A stretch of DNA of 64,000 nt from an uncultured Saprospiraceae bacterium (lineage in GTDB: Bacteria > Bacteroidota > Bacteroidia > Chitinophagales > Saprospiraceae), in NCBI GenBank assembly GCA_937921775.1, contig CAKZUK010000061.1:1-64000 (forward strand), read 5' to 3'. Positions 16,890 to 25,297 of the stretch are shown here, in pieces (the first letter of the stretch is position 1; each line of letters begins with the position of its first letter). The position numbers and the translations under genes are program-made. Under the pieces are notes generated by a model, which was given only the letters and a program-made list of their open reading frames with translations, was not told where the DNA came from and made no database searches.

Positions 16890-19800
16890 ATGCGAAATTT
16901 TATTAAATATTTGATGGTAGGCCTACTCTTGGGGAGTGTCTTCCCTGCGATGGGGCACATTGGGCCCAAGCAGGAAGGAAACCAAGGAAGTACCATCACT
17001 TCAGCTACTTTACGAGCTGATTGTACAGTGGCACAGGCTTCTATAGATCAATCCCTAAATAATGTACGTACTACTCTTTTAACAGGGGGAGACGTTTGGT
17101 GGAATGGTAACGAAGCCCGATATATAGTACCTAAGGTTGATCCGCTTTCAGGATTACCTGAAGTGTCTTCTATTTTTGCTGGAGCAGTATGGTTAGGTGG
17201 TTTTGATGAAGCCGGAAACCTTAAGATTGCTTGTCAGCAATACGGTACAGGTAGTGGTGAAACAGATTTTTGGCCTGGTCCTCTAACTGAAATTGGAACG
17301 ACTAGCCAAGATACTTGTGCAGATTGGGATCGATTCTTTAAAGTAACGGGTGAAGAAATTGATCAGCACTTAGCAAATTATGCATCTGCTGTTCAAAGCG
17401 GAGAAGCCTATAACCCAGACCTTATTCCTGATGGAGTTAAGTTCTGGCCTGGTAGAGGTAATCCTTTCTTTAACGATCCTGGAGGATATGACTTTGAATT
17501 ACCTGGTACTCAGCAAGGACTTGCAGGTTACCATGATGCTCCTGGAAGTATTCTTGGTGTCTATGATCCAGATGGAGGTGATTACCCAATTATCGAAATC
17601 CGAGGATGTGCAGATATCTATTATCCAGACGAAATGATTTACTGGATTTATAACGATGCAGGAGCAGCTCACACAGAAACGAATGGAGATGCTATTCGTA
17701 TGGAGGTACAAGTACAAGCTTTTGCTTATAAAACCAATGACGAGGTCAACGATATGACTTTCATGCGTTATAAGTTGATTAACAGAGCGATTGAAACAAT
17801 TGATAGTACTTTCTTTGCCATGTGGGTAGATCCGGATTTAGGATGTTATCTTGATGATTATATTGGTTGTGATACTTCACGTAGTTTGATGTATATCTAC
17901 AATCAAGATGGTGCAGATGGTGAGCCTGGCTTTACTTGTCCAGGTGGAGTAAACACTTATGGTGATGAAATTCCAGTTTTAGGAGTTGATTATTTCCGTG
18001 GACCTACAGCACCTAAAGTTTTTGGACCAGATTCATTGTTATATAACCCACTCCCTGGAGAGACGGCAGATACCATTATAGAATTGGGTATGTCTTCCTT
18101 TACTTACTTCAACGGTGCAAACGCAACTCAGGGTACAGGAGACCCTGCGACGGCTCCACAGTTCTATAACTACTTATCTGGTAGATGGCTCGATGGTTTG
18201 CCATACACTATTGGAGGTGATGGACACAATCCTGGACAAACCAACGTAACCAACTATGCCTTCCCTTTTCCTCCTGATCAAATTGGAGCATGGAGCATGG
18301 CACAAGAAGGTTTAGGTACAGCCGATCGACGTACAGTACAAGCTTCTGGTCCTTTTAGATTGGAGCCAGGTGCAGTGAACGAATTAATCGTAGGAGTAGT
18401 TTGGGTTCCAAATGTAGATCACCCAGCTCCGGATATTACAAGATTATTAGCAGCAGATGATGTAGCTCAGGCACTTTTCGATAACTGTTTCGTATTGCCT
18501 GATGGTCCTGATGCACCAAGTGTTGATTGGATCGAATTGGATCGCGAAGTAGTAGCTGTACTTACAAACGATAAGTTATTGTCTAACAATGCATTTGAAT
18601 TGTATGAGGAAAATGATTTACGTTTTAACGGGACAAACGATGATAGTACTTATGTTTTTGAAGGGTACAAATTATATCAATTGGCTGCATCAGACGTGAA
18701 TATTTCACAACTTGATGATCCGGATAGAGCGAGACTTATCGCACAGGTTGATGTAAAGAATAATGTAATGGATTTGTACAACTGGGAATCAATAGCGAAT
18801 CCAACTGCTGAAACATCAGGAGCAAGTAACGCAATTTGGACTCCAGTATTGAAAGTAGAGGACGCTAGAAATGACGGTGCTAAACACCTTTTTAAAATTA
18901 CAGAAGATCAGTTTGCAACTTCAGATCGTAAGTTGATTAATCACAAAAAATATTATTTCGTAGCATTAGCTTATGGATTTAATGAGCATGCACCTTTTGA
19001 TCCTGGAATTCCTGAAATCGGTCAGAGAAAACCATACATCGAAGGACGTAAAAATATTGGTGATAAACTCGCAGGTACTGATTATTACACCGTTATTCCT
19101 CGACCAATTATTGATCGAGATCTTAACGCTGGCTTCGGTGACGGTCCTGAAATTACAAGACTAGATGGTCATGGAGTAGGTCAGAACTTTATACGATTAA
19201 CTGAAGAATCAGAAACAGCTATCCTAAATGGAACTGATGATGGAGAAGTTGTTTACCAAGGTGGTTCAGGACCAATTGGTGTAATTGTCTACAACCCATT
19301 AGATCTAAAAGAAGCAGATTTTGATATAAGAATTGTTGATAGTAACTTGGATGATAAGATTATTGACGAAAATGCCAACTGGGTATTGCGTGAGTTTGAT
19401 GATGGTGGTAATGTTATAAACACCGTTGAATCAGAGAGAGATATCTCATTCTTCAATGAGCAAATTTTAGCTGAATATGGATTTGCTATTTCGCTTTCAC
19501 AATCTGACATTGTTGGTGGTAATGCTGACGAATCGAATGGTCTGATTGGTGTTGAAACATCTTATGAAAATGAAGAAGGTAACTTATGGTATGGAACCGT
19601 ACTGGAAGGTCCAGGCTTTCCTAACTTTTATAACTTCATAAAGACGGATGCAAACGAAGTAGATTTTAGTCTTGACCCTGAGCAATCGTTGTCAACTATT
19701 GGCAATGGAGACTGGGTACCATACACACTTTGTGACTGGCGTCCACAAGCTGGAGGTGCTGAATTTATTTCTCCTTCATGGATTGATCCTAACTCTGATA

Positions 19801-20960
19801 TAGTACGAGTTGGTAATGGTTTGGATAGTCTTAATAATGTCGATATTGTTTTCACATCTAATAAAGATCTGTGGAGCCGATGTGTCGTCGTTGAAACTGC
19901 AAATAGCTTCTATGCTGCTCAAGGAGTAGAAACGGAAGGAGGTGCTCAGCACTTCGATCTTCGACAAGGAGAGTCAGTTGATAAAGAAGGTAAAGGAGAA
20001 GGAGGATCAGGTATGGGATGGTTCCCAGGTTATGCGATTGATCCAATGACTGGTGAGCGATTGAATATCTTTTTTGGTGAAAACTCTGCTTTCTCTTGTG
20101 ATGAACCAAACATTTATAGCAGCGTTTGCGATCAAGGAGGTTTTACACTAGGAGATCCTACTGGACGTGATATGATTTGGAACCCAAGTGCAGAACGATT
20201 CATTCAAACTGGAGCGCCTTTCTTTAACGTATTGAACGCTCTAGAAGGAGGCCAACACTTTATTTATGTTACTCGAGAACAATATGATGGATGTGAAAAG
20301 ATTCGTCAAGGTTTACAAGGTACAAATATTGATAAGCTGTTCCAGTTGAGAAAAATTACTTGGAGTTCATTCCCTGTTTTACCAGAAGGAGTATCTCTTC
20401 TTCCTGTAAGTGAAGGTTTGATTCCTAATAACTATAAGGTAAGTTTACGTGTAGACCGACCTTATACAAGAGATCAAAAACCTAAACTGGAGGAATATAC
20501 AGGTACAGGTATCAATAACAGGTATCCAACTTATGCTTTCAGTACAATAGGACTTGGGGCTACTGAGTTAGATGAGGCTGGAATTGATTCTGCATTAGAT
20601 ATGATTAATGTGGTACCTAATCCTTACTATGGTTTCTCTGCATATGAAACATCACAATTTACCAACGTGGTAAAAATAACCAACCTACCTGCGCAGTGTA
20701 CAGTTACTGTTTTCTCGTTGGATGGTAAGTTTATCCGTCAGTACAAACGTGATGCTCAAGGAGTTCCAACGAACGAGCGTAATAATCCGGCACTTGATAT
20801 TTCTCAGTATGCACCAGATATCGAATGGGACTTGAAGAACAACAAGAGTATCCCAGTTGCAAGTGGTGTTTATTTGATACACATCGATGCAGGTGATATG
20901 GGAGAGCGAGTGATTAAATGGTTTGGTGTAGCTCGACAGTTTGATCCATCAGGATTATAA
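16890..20960 (+). CDS. Giant secreted protein with T9SS-like C-terminal domain
   Basis: The 1356-aa protein has an N-terminal signal peptide (MRNFIKYLMVGLLLGSVFPAMG). The body carries many Asp/Gly/Pro-rich stretches (LGCYLDDYIGCDTSRS, DPDGGDYP) and no catalytic motif I recognise. The last roughly 110 residues look like a type IX secretion or FlgD-Ig-like module: VVPNPYYGFSAYE, then KITNLPAQCTVTVFSLDGKF, IEWDLKNNKSIPVASGVYL and a final strand GERVIKWFGVARQ. Such domains direct Bacteroidota proteins through the T9SS to the cell surface. It lies 154 bases after the TonB receptor and is followed by a hairpin and a PorV/PorQ-like gene. An adhesin, scaffold or extracellular matrix role is inferred only from size and context. 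Confidence 0.85.
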   Translation: MRNFIKYLMVGLLLGSVFPAMGHIGPKQEGNQGSTITSATLRADCTVAQASIDQSLNNVRTTLLTGGDVWWNGNEARYIVPKVDPLSGLPEVSSIFAGAVWLGGFDEAGNLKIACQQYGTGSGETDFWPGPLTEIGTTSQDTCADWDRFFKVTGEEIDQHLANYASAVQSGEAYNPDLIPDGVKFWPGRGNPFFNDPGGYDFELPGTQQGLAGYHDAPGSILGVYDPDGGDYPIIEIRGCADIYYPDEMIYWIYNDAGAAHTETNGDAIRMEVQVQAFAYKTNDEVNDMTFMRYKLINRAIETIDSTFFAMWVDPDLGCYLDDYIGCDTSRSLMYIYNQDGADGEPGFTCPGGVNTYGDEIPVLGVDYFRGPTAPKVFGPDSLLYNPLPGETADTIIELGMSSFTYFNGANATQGTGDPATAPQFYNYLSGRWLDGLPYTIGGDGHNPGQTNVTNYAFPFPPDQIGAWSMAQEGLGTADRRTVQASGPFRLEPGAVNELIVGVVWVPNVDHPAPDITRLLAADDVAQALFDNCFVLPDGPDAPSVDWIELDREVVAVLTNDKLLSNNAFELYEENDLRFNGTNDDSTYVFEGYKLYQLAASDVNISQLDDPDRARLIAQVDVKNNVMDLYNWESIANPTAETSGASNAIWTPVLKVEDARNDGAKHLFKITEDQFATSDRKLINHKKYYFVALAYGFNEHAPFDPGIPEIGQRKPYIEGRKNIGDKLAGTDYYTVIPRPIIDRDLNAGFGDGPEITRLDGHGVGQNFIRLTEESETAILNGTDDGEVVYQGGSGPIGVIVYNPLDLKEADFDIRIVDSNLDDKIIDENANWVLREFDDGGNVINTVESERDISFFNEQILAEYGFAISLSQSDIVGGNADESNGLIGVETSYENEEGNLWYGTVLEGPGFPNFYNFIKTDANEVDFSLDPEQSLSTIGNGDWVPYTLCDWRPQAGGAEFISPSWIDPNSDIVRVGNGLDSLNNVDIVFTSNKDLWSRCVVVETANSFYAAQGVETEGGAQHFDLRQGESVDKEGKGEGGSGMGWFPGYAIDPMTGERLNIFFGENSAFSCDEPNIYSSVCDQGGFTLGDPTGRDMIWNPSAERFIQTGAPFFNVLNALEGGQHFIYVTREQYDGCEKIRQGLQGTNIDKLFQLRKITWSSFPVLPEGVSLLPVSEGLIPNNYKVSLRVDRPYTRDQKPKLEEYTGTGINNRYPTYAFSTIGLGATELDEAGIDSALDMINVVPNPYYGFSAYETSQFTNVVKITNLPAQCTVTVFSLDGKFIRQYKRDAQGVPTNERNNPALDISQYAPDIEWDLKNNKSIPVASGVYLIHIDAGDMGERVIKWFGVARQFDPSGL

Positions 20961-21275
20961 AATCTTTGAATGAAGCGAACAAACATCGAGTCTTTGACTC
21001 GGTGTTTGTTTAGCTTTCTTCATTGCTTTTAAAATGATTTTTAATGTTTTCTGTTTTTATCAAACGATAACTCAGACAACGATCTTTAAAAATAGAAGTT
21101 AGTTAAAAAACATATTCAACCATGCAGGTAAAACATTGACCGCCAAAATACTTCAGCTTTTCTCGTCCGCTAGCTTAGGCTACGAAACTCAAAAAAAAGC
21201 GTTGTCTTGACAATCAAGTTTTACCCTCGGTTCTGAACATAGTTTTTCAATAACTTCAGACCTAAAAAAGAAATT
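20961..21275. other. Structured gap between the giant secreted protein and PorV-like gene
   Basis: This 315-base gap starts with the strong hairpin at 20969-21024. The rest is AT-rich, with a short imperfect palindrome near gctagcttaggctac (about 21170-21184). No gene or TAnnTTTG promoter box is obvious. Confidence 0.4.
20969..21024 (+). terminator. Long hairpin after the giant secreted-protein gene
   Basis: A 14-bp stem (20978-20991 with 20997-21010, one G-U pair) has a 5-base loop ctttg; outer arms aatgaagc/gctttcttcatt lengthen it. It begins 8 bases after the stop codon. The 3' side is T-rich but has no uninterrupted T-run, so it could stop, attenuate or protect the mRNA before the PorV-like gene. 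Confidence 0.6.
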
Positions 21276-22331
21276 ATGTTAAGGTTTATATACATTTTAG
21301 CTTGTCTCCTCTTAATGTTCATGCCAATGGATATGGAGGCTGGTAATCCTGACCGACAAGGTGAGTCGGGGGCTGCTCAGTTGCTCATGAATCCATGGGC
21401 AAGAAGTGCAGGCTTACACGGAATGAATACCGCCAATATTTACGGAGTGGAATCACTACGTATAAATGTTGCGGGTTTGGTTCGTGTCGAACAAACACAA
21501 ATTATTGCTTCTCATACTCGTTACCTTCAAGGAACGGATATTGGATTAAACGCAGTTGGTGTTGCTCAAAAAATAGGTAAGAATGGTGCCATGGGTATCA
21601 ATATTATGGCTGTTGATTTGGGCGATATTCCTATTACAACAGAAGCTCAGCCAGGAGGTACTGGAGGTGTTTATTCTCCAGCACTTTTCAACCTTGGTTT
21701 GTCATACGCACACATGTTTGAGAACAAAGTTTCTGTAGGTGTAACATTCCGATTCGTTTCAGAATCTATCCAAGATGTTGCAGCTTCAAGCTTCGCACTT
21801 GATGCAGGCGTACAGTATGTTACTGGTCCACAGGATAATTTAAAAATTGGAATATCTCTACGTAATGTTGGTGCTCCAATGACTTTTAAAGGACAAGGAC
21901 TTTCGGAAACGGGTCTAAATCCTGATGGGCAAAACAACTATAATTTGACTTATTTCCAACGTGCTCAGAAATTGGAATTACCATCAATGGTAAATATTGG
22001 AGCGTCTTATGATTTTGTGATTAATCCAAAAAACCGTTTGACGATCCTTGGTAACTTTACTGCAAACTCTTTTTCTCAAGACCAAATTGGAGCTGGTGCT
22101 GAATATGCATTCAACAACATGTTTATGCTGAGAGGAGCTTACCGATTCGAATTTGGATCTACTGCAGATGGTGGTGAAAAAGCACCTGTTTATACCGGTG
22201 TTAGCGCTGGTGTTTCTATAGAAGTACCACTAAAGAAAGGGAGCAATAATACATTTGGTATTGACTATGCTTACAGACATACCAAACTATGGAGTGGTTC
22301 TCACACCATTGCTTTGCGATTTAATTTGTAA
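21276..22331 (+). CDS. PorV/PorQ-family outer-membrane beta-barrel protein
   Basis: The 351-aa protein has a signal peptide (MLRFIYILACLLLMFMPMDMEAG) and then the opening block typical of the family: AAQLLMNPWARSAGLHGMNTANIYGVESLRINVAGL, in which a short Asn/Ala segment before ESLRINVAG corresponds to the N...NPAGL pattern of PorV/FadL-like barrels. The remainder is alternating beta strands (ALFNLGLSYAHMFENKVSVG, GIDYAYRHTKLWSG) ending in IALRFNL, a barrel-type C-terminus. PorV itself shuttles T9SS cargo from the translocon to the attachment complex. Here the gene directly follows a large T9SS-like cargo, so a dedicated shuttle or display role is inferred. It could instead be a PorQ-like or FadL-like porin. 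A strong terminator follows. Confidence 0.85.
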   Translation: MLRFIYILACLLLMFMPMDMEAGNPDRQGESGAAQLLMNPWARSAGLHGMNTANIYGVESLRINVAGLVRVEQTQIIASHTRYLQGTDIGLNAVGVAQKIGKNGAMGINIMAVDLGDIPITTEAQPGGTGGVYSPALFNLGLSYAHMFENKVSVGVTFRFVSESIQDVAASSFALDAGVQYVTGPQDNLKIGISLRNVGAPMTFKGQGLSETGLNPDGQNNYNLTYFQRAQKLELPSMVNIGASYDFVINPKNRLTILGNFTANSFSQDQIGAGAEYAFNNMFMLRGAYRFEFGSTADGGEKAPVYTGVSAGVSIEVPLKKGSNNTFGIDYAYRHTKLWSGSHTIALRFNL

Positions 22332-22356
22332 TCAAAAGAATTGCTAAGCCGTTCAT

Positions 22357-22409
22357 AAAAAAAAGCTTCTCAGATTGTTGAAATAACAATTTGGGAAGCT
22401 TTTTTTTTG
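22357..22409 (+). terminator. Strong rho-independent terminator after the PorV-like gene
   Basis: The stem agcttctcagattgtt (22364-22379) with aacaatttgggaagct (22385-22400) is fully paired (two G-U pairs) around a 5-base loop and is followed by eight T and preceded by eight A, so it works in both directions. It closes the receptor / cargo / PorV-like block. Confidence 0.9.
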
Positions 22410-22516
22410 CTTTTTTGAATAATAAGAAGACCTTTCTTTACTATAAGAAATTTCCTAAGTATAGATTTCGATCTATGAAATATGTTGAATTTGACTCATT
22501 TATTCGTTAAATTTTA

Positions 22517-22524
22517 TAACTTTA
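22517..22524 (+). promoter_or_regulatory. Candidate -7 box for greA
   Basis: TAACTTTA within ttttataactttacgtac is close to TAnnTTTG. It would start transcription near 22530, just before the hairpin at 22544, giving a leader of about 115 bases. Confidence 0.35.
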
Positions 22525-22543
22525 CGTACAACAATAGTGTCTG

Positions 22544-22579
22544 AGAACGTTTCCTCTTGATTACAGGAGGAAACGTTCT
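22544..22579 (+). promoter_or_regulatory. Perfect hairpin in the greA leader
   Basis: The arms agaacgtttcctc (22544-22556) and gaggaaacgttct (22567-22579) are exact inverse complements around a 10-base loop. It lies right after the candidate promoter and 65 bases before greA. The following ttgatatata is only partly U-rich, so it may be an attenuator or an mRNA-stabilising stem. Confidence 0.6.
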
Positions 22580-22644
22580 TTGATATATAAGTAAGACCCT
22601 TTTTAAGTACTAGGGACTTTAATTAAAGAAGTAAACCAAATACA

Positions 22645-23118
22645 ATGTCAAATTATACTTACCTATCACAAGAAGGCTTTGACAAGCTTGAGAAGGAGCT
22701 GGAAGATTTAAAGTCAAGCGGACGCTCGAAAGTAGCGAAAGCAATTGCTGAGGCAAGAGAGAAGGGAGATCTTTCGGAAAATGCAGAGTATGATGCAGCT
22801 AAGGAAGCGCAGGGGATGTTAGAGTTGAAAATCAACGAAATGGAAAAGGTAATGGCTACTGCTCGTATCCTCGATGCAAGCGAACTAGACACCTCCTCTG
22901 TTGTTGTATTCTCTAATGTGACCATCAAGAATGTAGCAACGGCTAAAGAAATAACGTATAATCTTGTTTCTGAAACTGAAGCAGATCTGAAACTAAAGAA
23001 AATTAGTGTGACCTCTCCTATCGGCAAAGGCTTGCTCGGTAAGGTTATTGGCGACATTGTAACTATTTCTACTCCAAGAGGTGATCTCAAATTTGAAGTT
23101 ATAAATATCTTTATCTAA
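22645..23118 (+). CDS. greA: Transcription elongation factor GreA
   Basis: The 157-aa length is normal for GreA (158 in E. coli). The N-terminal antiparallel coiled coil (about 1-75) includes AREKGDLSENAEYDAAKEAQ, whose tip carries the acidic Asp/Glu pair that enters the RNA polymerase secondary channel and triggers cleavage of backtracked RNA. The C-terminal FKBP-like domain (about 80-157) ends SPIGKGLLGKVIGDIVTIST followed by the typical PRGDLKFEVINI. The HIT gene starts 2 bases after its stop, so the two are co-transcribed. A perfect hairpin in the leader suggests control of the operon. Confidence 0.98.
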   Translation: MSNYTYLSQEGFDKLEKELEDLKSSGRSKVAKAIAEAREKGDLSENAEYDAAKEAQGMLELKINEMEKVMATARILDASELDTSSVVVFSNVTIKNVATAKEITYNLVSETEADLKLKKISVTSPIGKGLLGKVIGDIVTISTPRGDLKFEVINIFI

Positions 23119-23120
23119 AG

Positions 23121-23519
23121 ATGAGTAGTATATTTTCCAAAATAGTAAGAGGAGAAATTCCTTGCCATAAAATAGCAGAATCAGAGGACTACCTAGCTTT
23201 CTTAGATATTAATCCTCTGGCGAAAGGGCACACACTGGTGATCCCAAAAGAAGAAACAGATTATATCTTTGATTTGGATGATGAGGCATTAGCTGGACTG
23301 ATGGTTTTTTCCAAAAAAGTAGCTAAGGCCATCAAGGCTCGCATTGCTTGTAATCGTGTTGGAGTGACCGTCATCGGTTTGGAAGTAGCGCATGCACATG
23401 TACATTTGGTACCGATAAATGTGATGAATGATATCAATTTTTCAAAAAAGAAATTGGAATATACACAAGAGGAATTGGCAGCAATTGCTACTGATATAGG
23501 AGCCTTCTTTCGAGGGTAA
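23121..23519 (+). CDS. HIT-family (histidine triad) nucleotide hydrolase
   Basis: The 132-aa protein shows the HIT signature His91-x-His93-x-His95 in VAHAHVHLVP and the typical opening IFSKIVRGEIPCHKIAESED and FLDINPLAKGHTLVIPK. HIT proteins of this HINT-like group hydrolyse nucleoside 5'-phosphoramidates or dinucleotides such as adenylyl-lysine, removing by-products of aminoacyl-AMP chemistry. It follows greA with a 2-base gap, a pairing common in Bacteroidota. Its stop codon faces that of the convergent ruvC two bases away, with no room for a separate terminator. Confidence 0.95.
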   Translation: MSSIFSKIVRGEIPCHKIAESEDYLAFLDINPLAKGHTLVIPKEETDYIFDLDDEALAGLMVFSKKVAKAIKARIACNRVGVTVIGLEVAHAHVHLVPINVMNDINFSKKKLEYTQEELAAIATDIGAFFRG

Positions 23520-23521
23520 CT

Positions 23522-24082
23522 TTAACCAATCTTTCCTGGGTTATCTTTCAAAAAGCTATCCCATCCACTATACTTTTTCTTACCACCTAGAGGTGAGCCG
23601 GCTTGATAGAAATGACAAACGGCAGCACCTAATGCGTCTGTTGCATCTAGGGTTTCTCCATCTAATTTTTCATTGAGTATACTTTCCAGCATGGCAGCTA
23701 CTTGCTCTTTTGAGGCATTACCATTTCCGGTAACGGACTTTTTAATAGACTTAGGAGAGTATTCGCACATCTCAAGCCCTTTGGTCATCGCTGCAGCAAT
23801 AGCAACGCCTTGGGCTCGCCCAAGCTTGAGCATAGATTGTACATTCTTGCCAAAGAAAGGAGCCTCAATCGCCATCTCCTTAGGATTATGTCGATCAATA
23901 ATGGCTTGCAGTCGCTCAAATATATGCTTCAATTTTATTTGATGACTATCAAATTTCCCCATTTTTACGACCCCCATTTCCACCAACTTGATCTTCTTAC
24001 CAGTTACTTCAATAATGGCATAACCCATTATGTTGGTACCAGGGTCTACCCCCAAAATTCTATATTTTTCTTTTGCTGCCAA
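23522..24082 (-). CDS. ruvC: Crossover junction endodeoxyribonuclease RuvC
   Basis: RuvC resolves Holliday junctions with RuvAB in recombination repair. There is no in-frame ATG before the first catalytic motif, so I favour the TTG at 24082 (AAKEKYRILGVDPGTNIMGY), giving 186 aa, a normal size; a second TTG at 24148 would add 22 unconserved residues. The RNase H-fold acidic residues are visible: Asp in ILGVDPGT, Glu in MAIEAPFFG and the C-terminal Asp in LDATDALGAAVCH. QSMLKLGRAQGVAIAA and SPKSIKKSVTGNGNASKEQV are the conserved DNA-binding segments. It is convergent with the HIT gene. Confidence 0.93.
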   Translation of the reverse strand: MAAKEKYRILGVDPGTNIMGYAIIEVTGKKIKLVEMGVVKMGKFDSHQIKLKHIFERLQAIIDRHNPKEMAIEAPFFGKNVQSMLKLGRAQGVAIAAAMTKGLEMCEYSPKSIKKSVTGNGNASKEQVAAMLESILNEKLDGETLDATDALGAAVCHFYQAGSPLGGKKKYSGWDSFLKDNPGKIG

Positions 24083-24244
24083 TATGGTTACTTTTGCTGC
24101 AAGGTACGAAAAGGAAGAAGGAGTATTAAAGAAAAAATAACATTTCAATAAGCAACAAATAGTGAAAATAGCAGTCTTATTGAAGAAGCCTTTTTATTGT
24201 CCTATATTAGAGTTTAGAAGGTATCCTAAGAAGACTACTTATAT

Positions 24245-25297
24245 TTGGAAAAAGAACAACATACACTGAGTCCTATTGCTACACAAGAACAAACAGCAAA
24301 AAAGCCGCGTTCCAGAAAATGGATAGAGTGGCTGATCAAGCTATTGGTAGTAGCAGGCTTGGCTTGGGTGATCTATAAACAAATTATCAGTCGTGATAAT
24401 ATTGATGAATTATGGGCCACCTTTTTGAGTAGTATGAACTGGAGCGCTATTGGTTGGCTGATTGGAGCAGTTCTTTTAATTCCGGTCAACTGGGCTTTCG
24501 AAACCTGCAAATGGCAGGTATTAATTAGGGAGATTGAAAAGCTGTCCTTCTGGAAAATGTATAAAGCGATTTTAGCAGGAGTTACATTTTCAGTTTTTAC
24601 ACCAAACAGGATAGGAGAATATGCTGGACGCGTATTATTCGTAAAACCAGAAAATAATTGGAAGGCAGTAGTCGCAACTTTGGTCGGGAGTTTTAGTCAG
24701 TTGCTGGTTTTATTATCAATGGGCTTAATTGGATTGATTTACTTTATTTATACCTTTCTCGAATTGGAAACCTATCTATTGCAAGGGATTCTATTTTTGG
24801 GTCTAGCTTTGGTCGCCTTGATGTCGTTTTGTTTTTACAACATTGATTTGGTGGTTCCCATTGCTAAGCGATTACCAATGGCGGACTACTTCAAACGCTA
24901 CGTAAAGCATGTAAATGTATTGAGGAACTATAGTTCAAAGGAATTGTCTAAAGTAATTATTTTTGCACTAGCCCGTTATACCGTTTATTCAATGCAGTAT
25001 TACCTGATGCTGCGGTTTTTTGGCATTGAAGTGGCCTTGTTGACAGGACTGGCTTGTATTGCTACCATTTTTTTGTTGCAAACATCCGTACCCCTTCCTC
25101 CGTTAATGGGCTTGTTCATGAGAGGAGAAGTCGCGCTATTTGTGTGGGGATCTTTTTGTTCAAATGAATTGAGCATTTTAGCCTCAACTTTTAGCTTATG
25201 GGTTATCAATATGATTTTTCCGGCTCTATTAGGCGCAATTTTTATTGTCAATATTAATGTATTAAAATCTCTTGGTTATGAAAATAAAGATGCTTAG
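24245..25297 (+). CDS. Flippase-like membrane protein (YbhN / LPG-synthase TM family)
   Basis: The 350-aa protein begins at a TTG (24245); an in-frame stop 15 bases upstream excludes a longer start and no early ATG exists. About eight TM segments follow a basic N-terminus. The pattern LIKLLVVAGLAWVIYKQI, then WSAIGWLIGAVLLIPVNWAFETCKW, then FSVFTPNRIGEYAGRVLFV is the signature of the lysylphosphatidylglycerol synthase TM / UPF0104 family: F(S)xxTPxRxGExxGR. Members are thought to move or modify lipids or isoprenoid-linked molecules. It overlaps the following DUF3108 gene by 20 bases, so the two are translationally linked. Confidence 0.85.
   Translation: MEKEQHTLSPIATQEQTAKKPRSRKWIEWLIKLLVVAGLAWVIYKQIISRDNIDELWATFLSSMNWSAIGWLIGAVLLIPVNWAFETCKWQVLIREIEKLSFWKMYKAILAGVTFSVFTPNRIGEYAGRVLFVKPENNWKAVVATLVGSFSQLLVLLSMGLIGLIYFIYTFLELETYLLQGILFLGLALVALMSFCFYNIDLVVPIAKRLPMADYFKRYVKHVNVLRNYSSKELSKVIIFALARYTVYSMQYYLMLRFFGIEVALLTGLACIATIFLLQTSVPLPPLMGLFMRGEVALFVWGSFCSNELSILASTFSLWVINMIFPALLGAIFIVNINVLKSLGYENKDA

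Noticed and set aside
22659-23090. 143-codon minus-strand frame across greA
   Set aside because: Fully antisense to GreA, Ser/Phe-rich and without domain; a shadow frame.
23810-24151. 113-codon plus-strand frame over ruvC
   Set aside because: Antisense to conserved RuvC catalytic region; ruvC is clearly the real gene.
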